DNA from: Fretibacterium sp. | Lineage (GTDB): Bacteria > Synergistota > Synergistia > Synergistales > Aminobacteriaceae | Direction: 5' to 3' | Assembly: GCA_012520235.1 (NCBI GenBank) | Contig: JAAYOR010000030.1 | Span: 1 to 37,258 of the forward strand | Length of the DNA: 37,258 nt | In this document: one piece after another, positions 32,266-37,258 of the stretch | Layout of the letters: each line of letters starts with the position of its first letter | Numbering within the stretch: the first letter of the stretch is position 1 | The notes under the pieces: generated by a model | What the model saw: only the letters and a program-made list of their open reading frames with translations | What the model was told of the DNA's origin: nothing | The model's database searches: none | Translations under genes and position numbers: made by a program

Positions 32266-33681
32266 TTAAAAATGGCTTTTATCCCATTTCTTCCGTCGTT
32301 TTTCAAGGGAGAGCTTCATCCTTGCAAGACGCTCTCTTCCCTCCGTAATTTGAAGTTTTACAGCTTCAAACCCTGTCCCGCCATAAGTGTTCCGTCGTTC
32401 CACGCTCGCCTCCAAAGAGAGCAGTTCCAGGACCTCCGGGCCCGATTCCGGAATAAGCTCACGCCATTCGTCAAGGGAAAGATCCTTCAGATACTTATCC
32501 TGGTGCAGGCAGTACTTCACCAGCTGTCCCACCTTCCAGTGCGCGTCTCGGAAGGGAACCCCTTTCAGGACAAGGTGCTCAGCCACATCTGTCGCCAGAG
32601 CAAAACCTTTCTCCAGCCCGGCTCGGGCCGCCTCAGCGTCCACCTCCGTCCTGGTCAGCATGGGAGAGAGCACCGTCAGGATAGCCTCCACCGTATCCAG
32701 CGAGGCCCAAAGTCCACGCTTGTCCTCCTGAAGGTCTCGGTCGTAAGTCATGGGAAGTCCCTTAAGGGTTATCAGTAAATCCATAAAATGGCCCAGGACC
32801 TGACCGGTTTTGCCACGGATCAGCTCCAGGACGTCCGGATTCTTCTTTTGGGGCATCATGCTGGACCCTGTGCAAAAAGAGTCGGGAAGCTTCAGCCAGC
32901 CGAACTCCTGAGAGGACCAGATGATCAGGTCCTCAGCCAGTCGTGAGGTGTGCAGAGCAAGCATAGAAGCGAAGTGGTGGACATCTGCCATATAATCCCT
33001 CTGCCCCACCGTGTCCAGACTGTTGCGGGTAGGGCAATCGAACCCTAATAATTCAGAGGTTATCTGACGGTCTATGGGCAGGGTTGAACCCGCCAGAGCT
33101 CCAGCCCCCAAAGGACATTCGTTTGTCGCAGAGAGGGCAAAGTTCAGCCTGTCACAATCTCGGGCAAAGGCCTCAAACCAGGCCATCCAATAATGCCCCA
33201 TGGAGATGGGCTGAGCCTGCTGTAAGTGCGTGTAGCCGGAGACGATGACGCGCAGTTGTGCCTCTGCACGGTTCAGCAGGACCTCCAGCAGAGTCAGTAG
33301 AGACAACTCCAGGGCAATCAACCGATCACGCAGGAACAGGCGCACTGTCGTCGCAGTCTGGTCGTTTCGGCTTCGCGCCGTGTGAAGTTTTGCGCCCAGA
33401 GGTTCAAGTTCGGTCAATCGACTCTCAACGTTCATGTGCACGTCCTCCAGAGCCTCGGAGGGCACAAAACGACCTTCCGCAATCTCATCACGGACCCGCC
33501 TCAGCCCCTCCTCTATTTTCTCGGCCTCCTGTTCCTGTAAGAGTCCAACCTTCGCCAGCATCCGCACGTGCGCGATGCTGCCCCGGATGTCGTGCTCGGC
33601 CATCCTCCAGTCCAGGTCCAGGGATTGGGTGAATTGCTGCACCATCAGCGCAGGCTCCTCCTCAAAACGTCCCTTCCACAT
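32266..33681 (-). CDS. argH: Argininosuccinate lyase
   Basis: A 471-residue enzyme of the fumarase/aspartase superfamily, cleaving argininosuccinate to arginine and fumarate. The superfamily signature GSSMMPQKKNP is at 272-282, the substrate loop TARSRNDQ near 101-108, and THLQQAQP with its catalytic histidine near 151-158. The last 20 residues are basic and slightly extended. argG is not nearby, so arginine genes appear scattered. It is the last gene of a minus-strand run, 32 bases after the DUF501 gene. Confidence 0.96.
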   Translation of the reverse strand: MWKGRFEEEPALMVQQFTQSLDLDWRMAEHDIRGSIAHVRMLAKVGLLQEQEAEKIEEGLRRVRDEIAEGRFVPSEALEDVHMNVESRLTELEPLGAKLHTARSRNDQTATTVRLFLRDRLIALELSLLTLLEVLLNRAEAQLRVIVSGYTHLQQAQPISMGHYWMAWFEAFARDCDRLNFALSATNECPLGAGALAGSTLPIDRQITSELLGFDCPTRNSLDTVGQRDYMADVHHFASMLALHTSRLAEDLIIWSSQEFGWLKLPDSFCTGSSMMPQKKNPDVLELIRGKTGQVLGHFMDLLITLKGLPMTYDRDLQEDKRGLWASLDTVEAILTVLSPMLTRTEVDAEAARAGLEKGFALATDVAEHLVLKGVPFRDAHWKVGQLVKYCLHQDKYLKDLSLDEWRELIPESGPEVLELLSLEASVERRNTYGGTGFEAVKLQITEGRERLARMKLSLEKRRKKWDKSHF

Positions 33682-33713
33682 CCGCTTACGCCTCCGTTAT
33701 CAAAAAATACGGT

Positions 33714-34304
33714 TCAACAAACCACACAGCCCTGTCCTTTGCAATCTTCAGCCAGCCCTTTTTCTTCAAGCCAGGCAACCCCGGGATGACGTCCCAAAGC
33801 CAGCCATGAGGCTGTTTGAAGATGCAGACATTTCACATTGACCTCAAAGCCATAACTGATGCCCCCCACCCCTGCAGTCCTCAGGCGTTCCCAGACCTCA
33901 GGCTTGAAAGCGCTGAGATAAGCGCGCCTCTCCCGGCTCAGCAGAGCCAGGCGCAAGCGTTGATGCTCCCGATTATAGCTCCTCCAACTCTTTACAGAGC
34001 GATGCGTCAACCAGAGCTCCAGTTCCTTCACACCGCCAGACGCTTCAAGAGCTCCTATGACACGAACCAGCCAGGGACACGAGAGCCAAAAGGTGGTAGG
34101 AAACGGAGCAAAGCCCTTCCCAAGGGGAGAACAGACAATCACGCGCGGGCGGCCAAAGCGACATCGAGCTGTCGTCCCCAGCATTAAAGCGGAGTCAAAC
34201 CGACGGCCAGCCATCTGTCGATTCAAACAAGCCAGAGCTTTAGGCGTCCTCTTCTCATAAAAAAAAGGAGGCATGAGCCCCCCAAAAAAAATGCCCTGAT
34301 TCAT
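33714..34304 (-). CDS. DUF501 family protein
   Basis: A protein of about 196 residues from the ATG at 34304; AAGGAG lies 11 bases upstream, and starts at 34343 or 34274 are alternatives. The core GTTARCRFGRPRVIVCSP followed by PFPTTFWLSCPWLVRVIGALE matches DUF501, a family of small soluble proteins of unknown function that usually has FPTLYYLTCP. The C-terminal half carries a cysteine-containing KCLHLQTASWLALGRHPGV, also typical. Between this gene and the S1-domain gene lie 98 bases with no clear feature. Confidence 0.82.
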   Translation of the reverse strand: MNQGIFFGGLMPPFFYEKRTPKALACLNRQMAGRRFDSALMLGTTARCRFGRPRVIVCSPLGKGFAPFPTTFWLSCPWLVRVIGALEASGGVKELELWLTHRSVKSWRSYNREHQRLRLALLSRERRAYLSAFKPEVWERLRTAGVGGISYGFEVNVKCLHLQTASWLALGRHPGVAWLEEKGLAEDCKGQGCVVC

Positions 34305-34402
34305 TCTCCGGCGTTCTCCTTCTGTTCCGGCAAAAGGGAGCATAAACTACAACAAGAGACACCTTCAGAAAAAAAAAGAAGCTCCCTGTTTTTTCTAGTG
34401 AT

Positions 34403-34828
34403 TTAACCCCTGGATTTGCCACCCGTTTTTTTTCTACCGGACTTCGAGGCGTTCAACTTGCTGTTGAGGTCCGCAATTTTAGACTCGCTGGATTTGAGGA
34501 AGGCAGCCATCTTCTTCTCAAAGTTATCCTTTTCGTCCCTTGTCACAGGTGCCTGAATGAGAGGACGTTCTTCCACCTTCTTCAGGGAAAGATCAATGCG
34601 TCCTTTTTCATCAATTTTGATCACTCGGACTCTCAGTTCTTGCTGCAAGGAGAGGATGTCCTCCACCTTTTTAACGAAGTTGAACGAGAGCTCCGAGATA
34701 TGGATCATCCCCCTCTGCCCTGTCGACAACCTGACGAAAGCACCATACGGCATGATTTGCTCCACCGTACAATCAACCAGCTCCCCCACTCGAACCGAAG
34801 AAGTCTCGACCTTCTTCTCCTCACTCAT
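34403..34828 (-). CDS. S1 RNA-binding domain protein
   Basis: A 141-residue protein from the ATG at 34828; GGGAGG lies 12 bases upstream, and a TTG at 34852 is an alternative. Residues about 10-85 are a single S1 domain (VGELVDCTVEQIMPYGAFVRL, then GMIHISELS and the closing RIDLSLKK). The tail is basic, with GRKKTGGKSRG at the end. Similar stand-alone S1 proteins (YabR/YugI-like) associate with ribosomes or RNA. The role here is unproven. Confidence 0.88.
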   Translation of the reverse strand: MSEEKKVETSSVRVGELVDCTVEQIMPYGAFVRLSTGQRGMIHISELSFNFVKKVEDILSLQQELRVRVIKIDEKGRIDLSLKKVEERPLIQAPVTRDEKDNFEKKMAAFLKSSESKIADLNSKLNASKSGRKKTGGKSRG

Positions 34829-34953
34829 GCGACTTGTGAACCTCCCAAGCAATTGATAATGATTCAGAACTCTATTTAGAAGAAGCCTTTCCGCAAGATG
34901 GGCAGTTCATACACCAAAAGAGCGCAGAATGTAATGCAGCTGCTCCGCTTGGG

Positions 34954-34987
34954 TTGCCCCCCGTGCCGAGTTGCCCCCCGTGCCGAG
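34954..34987. repeat. Tandem 17-base repeat, two exact copies
   Basis: TTGCCCCCCGTGCCGAG occurs twice head to tail (34954-34970 and 34971-34987) in the short gap between the S1-domain gene and the next minus-strand gene. It is a minor tandem duplication with no coding role visible. Confidence 0.85.
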
Positions 34988-35013
34988 GCTTAAAGAGAAG
35001 CTCTTCTTGAGGT

Positions 35014-35598
35014 TTACCTCCAATCGACCCATTGCCACCCCGGCTTTTGTCTCGGCCCCAGCCTCCTGTAAAGGTACAGACTTCGAGCTAAAAAGTGCCT
35101 GCTATGGGGATTATACCAGATCAGGAGCGTACCGCGCTGTTTGTTCAATACCAGCTTCACGAGCGCCTCCTCAATGATGGGACCAAACCAAGCCAAGATG
35201 AGCTCCCCCGTTTTTTGGGGACGCTCCTTCAACCAGGCCAGACGGTTTTCCTTCTCCAGCGGCAAAAGCATCGCCCGCTTCAGATCCTGAAGAGCGACAA
35301 CTCGCAGGGGTGAAAAGCCCCGGACAACGATCTCACGAGGAGCGTAAGAGCGTACCTTCTCTCCGTACACCCGCACCATGTGAGCAGGGAAGCGAAACTC
35401 TTTATTGTGACAGCGCAATCCCTCTAAGGGAAGAAGTGCAGCCGAAAGAACCCTGATGGACGTCCGTACCGGATGCGTCTCCACAACCCGGCGCAAAGAT
35501 ACAGTTTGGGGTACTTCAAAAGTCCACAGGTATGAATAGACCTTCACACGCCCCAGGAAATGGCGGGAGAAGTAATCTTTAAGTCCCTGGAAAGACAC
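35014..35598 (-). CDS. Uncharacterised basic protein near fapA
   Basis: A 194-residue soluble protein that I do not recognise. It has no signal peptide or membrane segment and is rich in Arg, Leu and aromatic residues (KVYSYLWTFEVPQTVSLRRV; GFSPLRVVALQDLKRAMLLPL; the end is Trp-rich). Its ATG lies one base past the stop of the preceding gene, so the two form a coupled pair in a FapA-linked cluster. Alternating hydrophobic strands suggest an alpha/beta fold. No catalytic motif can be picked out. Confidence 0.7.
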   Translation of the reverse strand: MSFQGLKDYFSRHFLGRVKVYSYLWTFEVPQTVSLRRVVETHPVRTSIRVLSAALLPLEGLRCHNKEFRFPAHMVRVYGEKVRSYAPREIVVRGFSPLRVVALQDLKRAMLLPLEKENRLAWLKERPQKTGELILAWFGPIIEEALVKLVLNKQRGTLLIWYNPHSRHFLARSLYLYRRLGPRQKPGWQWVDWR

Positions 35599-35599
35599 G

Positions 35600-36145
35600 T
35601 TATTCTTCTCCCAGAGAAGTCAGGGCCTTTTGAATTCGGCCAAACGGCTCCAGAAGCTCCATCGTCTCCGCCGCCTCCACAAGAATCCTCGACAGCTCCT
35701 GCATCTCCTCAGGGCGGGAACCGGAAGGCAAGGAAGCTCTCAAAGGTGCACTGAGAGAGTCCGCCTGGAGCATGTAAATCCCGGCCTCTCCTGTGGCTTC
35801 GACCTCTCCAGCTGCCTCCAGCGGCGCCGAGTTGGATGGCGCCAGGAAAATGGCCTTTCCCTTCCCAATCGTCTTGAGGGGCTGTAAAAGGTCGCCCTCT
35901 CGGCATACCCAAACAAGCGGCTTTGTCTCTACTGCTGAGAGGAGGCTCTCCAGGATCAACTCCTCCCGCAGATAGACGTCCAGTGCGCTGCCATATAAGA
36001 TTCGCTCCAGTTTGGAGGGGCGTATTGGATCCGTGTAGCGGAAGTCCATTGGGATTCCGCGAAAGTCAACCACCAGAGAGGCCCCTCGAAATTGCCCCTC
36101 CATTCCCTCGACGATGACATACCCCAAACTGTTATTTCCAGCCAT
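35600..36145 (-). CDS. Uncharacterised protein, partner of the downstream gene
   Basis: A 181-residue soluble protein, taken from the ATG at 36145 because AAAGGTGA lies six bases upstream; the frame continues to 36184. No family is recognised. A distinctive block runs MDFRYTDPIRPSKLERILYG and is followed by ALDVYLREELILESLL, a short helical stretch, then a mixed alpha/beta part with a glutamate-rich middle. It follows the FapA-associated small gene and precedes the basic protein by one base, so a linked function is likely. Confidence 0.7.
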   Translation of the reverse strand: MAGNNSLGYVIVEGMEGQFRGASLVVDFRGIPMDFRYTDPIRPSKLERILYGSALDVYLREELILESLLSAVETKPLVWVCREGDLLQPLKTIGKGKAIFLAPSNSAPLEAAGEVEATGEAGIYMLQADSLSAPLRASLPSGSRPEEMQELSRILVEAAETMELLEPFGRIQKALTSLGEE

Positions 36146-36286
36146 TTGACTCACCTTTCGTCCAATCCGACGCTCAGACAACAATAAGGCTCCCCGCCCT
36201 GCTCACCGTATATCCCCATGACAATCTGCCATTGGGAAAGCGCCAGAGAACCGAGAGGTTGTTTTTATCTTTCCGGCACACAAGTT

Positions 36287-36448
36287 TCAGGCATAAAGGT
36301 CAAAGGGCATCAAGAGCTCTTCGTGAGAGGCTTCCAGGAGTTCTTCCTCCTGCTCCTGAGGACGCGGGGAGTACGTTGCCCGTTCCTCTCTGCGCTCTCT
36401 GCGGCGCTCACGCTCCTCGTCTTCGTTCCTGCGGTGCACCTTCTGCAT
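36287..36448 (-). other. Continuation frame of the FapA-neighbour small protein
   Basis: A 53-codon open frame beginning at ATG 36448, with very charged sequence (MQKVHRRNEDEERERRRERR) and an acidic end (QEQEEELLEASHEELLMPFD). It overlaps the previous frame, offset by +1, and has no ribosome-binding site. It reads as the natural tail of the upstream small protein, whose own frame stops early. Confidence 0.6.
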
Positions 36449-36614
36449 CTCTAGAGGCCTGATTGGCCTGAACCGTCTGAGTTCGCCTCACACTTTCCTG
36501 GACGACCTGCTGTCCCTGTCCCGTCTGCTGCGCCGCCGCGATCGCGTCCTTGGAGATTTGGGCACTGTGCTCAACGTTAAAATGAGCCATCAAAAGGCTT
36601 ATGGGTTGAACCAT
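36408..36614 (-). CDS. Small FapA-neighbour protein, possibly frameshifted
   Basis: A 68-residue product starting MVQPISLLMAHFNVEHSAQI, preceded by GGGGAGGTG. Small proteins opening MVxPI or similar, then a glutamine-rich helix and a charged tail, commonly follow FapA/DUF342 genes in Firmicutes and related bacteria. Here the charged, regular tail expected for the family appears in the +1 frame (36448-36287), not in this frame, which ends RRRGA. A single inserted base near 36450 would reconcile them. The function is unknown. Confidence 0.7.
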   Translation of the reverse strand: MVQPISLLMAHFNVEHSAQISKDAIAAAQQTGQGQQVVQESVRRTQTVQANQASRDAEGAPQERRRGA

Positions 36615-36680
36615 AGGAACACCTCCCCTGCCTTGTATCGTTTGCCTTGTTAAGAGGTCACTGACTTAGTTGACGCTCTC

Positions 36681-37258
36681 TTAAGGTTTGTAATCGAAAG
36701 GTTTTGGACGCACTTCTCCCTCCTCGAAGACAAAGGAAGAAAATTTGAAATTCTCCCGCACGACGTAAACAACCCCTCGAATGAAGATGTGTACCCCGGG
36801 ATAACATATGTCCCTCACACGGACGATTCCCATGGAGCGGCTCATTTCAAGGCGTTGGTTGATCTCCTCAATCTCTACTGTGATGGGTTCCAGCGCGGCT
36901 TGGAGCTGGAACTTTGTCTTTGTCGCAAGCATGAGAAGCGCACGCTTCTTCTGGTCCAGCTGTCCGGCCATCTCCAGCTTTTTCAGGAATGCCAGATTTG
37001 CGTTCACCTTGGTCAGATTATCGCTGTGCTGAGTAGCCTGCTCCTGAAGCTCTCTTTTACGGGCAAGCAAGGCAGGAGGAAGGCCCACCAGGACTTCGGT
37101 TTTTGTCCCCATCTCGCTGCCAAGTATATGACAGCTCACCTCCAGCCCGGCCTCTATCTTGCCGCCGGCTATCTGTGATTTTTGGCCTCCCATCACAGTT
37201 ACAGAGTTCTGAGCCGAGACAGTGCTGTGCAGGAGAGCATTCTTAGCGTGAACATCAC
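36681..37258 (-). CDS. FapA/DUF342 polymer-binding family protein, C-terminal part
   Basis: The gene enters from the right edge of the window; the C-terminal 191 residues are visible. The reading frame continues upstream of the GTG at 37196 as AKNALLHSTVSAQNSVTVM, joining GGQKSQIAGGKIEAG. This is the beta-helical C-terminal repeat of FapA (DUF342), a family named after its polymer-formation or cell-surface links; it is often encoded near flagellar regulators. A coiled segment (about the middle third, LLARKRELQEQATQ) follows. The last 50 residues form the conserved end IRVRDICYPGVHIFIRG-like block. It ends 66 bases before the small neighbour gene. Confidence 0.85.
   Translation of the reverse strand, partial: DVHAKNALLHSTVSAQNSVTVMGGQKSQIAGGKIEAGLEVSCHILGSEMGTKTEVLVGLPPALLARKRELQEQATQHSDNLTKVNANLAFLKKLEMAGQLDQKKRALLMLATKTKFQLQAALEPITVEIEEINQRLEMSRSMGIVRVRDICYPGVHIFIRGVVYVVRENFKFSSFVFEEGEVRPKPFDYKP

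Noticed and set aside
34875-34916. Minus-strand mini-frame reading MNCPSCGKASSK, a zinc-ribbon-like peptide
   Set aside because: It has only 12 codons and no ribosome-binding site. It may be the remnant of a zinc-ribbon tail, but this cannot be supported.
36185-36286. A 38-codon GTG-initiated minus-strand frame between the small FapA neighbour and the gene at 36145
   Set aside because: It has no ribosome-binding site and no recognisable sequence.
1-37258. CRISPR arrays, insertion sequences or prophage
   Set aside because: No regularly spaced repeats, transposase, integrase or phage structural genes were seen on either strand.

Overview
The window looks like a chromosomal segment of a flagellated, amino-acid-using member of the Synergistota (Synergistetes). 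The strongest clue is a secreted protein (22356-24266) ending in a C-terminal GGCNAGF motif, a hydrophobic stretch and RKK, the pattern known as the Synergist-CTERM sorting signal. Flagellar genes (fliS, an flgN-like gene), a FapA/DUF342 gene, acetate kinase, an M20 YgeY-type hydrolase and FAD-dependent thymidylate synthase fit that setting. Nearly all the DNA is ordinary, densely packed chromosome, and no phage, intact insertion sequence or CRISPR array is visible.

Layout. (1) 1-9008, mostly plus strand: a minus-strand YbaK-like fragment, then rpsO, rpmE (with a textbook terminator), a translationally coupled block thyX-yqhQ-prfA-prmC, a thioredoxin reductase with an extra C-terminal domain, a degenerate PfkB-family protein, and fliS-flgN-like-M48 protease behind a candidate sigma-28 promoter. 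(2) 18468-9134, minus strand: ten tightly packed genes reading yhaM-like nuclease, RluA-type pseudouridine synthase, a nucleoside-type ABC importer (ATPase and two permeases), a PH-like membrane protein, a MoaD-like beta-grasp protein, YibE/F membrane protein, Ppx/GppA phosphatase and a SYLF-domain secreted protein. (3) 18576-21826, plus: dcd-nadK-recN. (4) 21827-24340: a non-coding stretch with a dispersed repeat and hairpins, then the Synergist-CTERM protein. (5) 26585-24424, minus: ackA-yceD-rpmF, with tmcAL divergent from ackA. (6) 27960-29190: an inverted copy of the dispersed repeat, a toxin-antitoxin pair with a frameshifted toxin, an unexplained hairpin, and tRNA-Cys with promoter and terminator.

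(7) 29252-32105, plus: a trp leader (promoter, leader peptide with three consecutive Trp codons, two successive terminators) controlling a lone trpB, followed by an M20 hydrolase. (8) 37258-32266, minus: the end of a FapA/DUF342 gene, a small FapA-neighbour protein that appears frameshifted, two unrecognised genes, an S1-domain protein, a DUF501 protein and argH.

The observations most worth following are the orphan trpB with its double-terminator leader, the MoaD-like protein whose Gly-Gly is followed by three extra residues, the thioredoxin reductase carrying a cysteine-less thioredoxin-like tail, the PfkB-family protein that has lost several catalytic-site residues, and the pair of inverted dispersed repeats. 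Everything here was read by eye from the sequence and supplied translations. Family names rest on recognised motifs, not on database searches.
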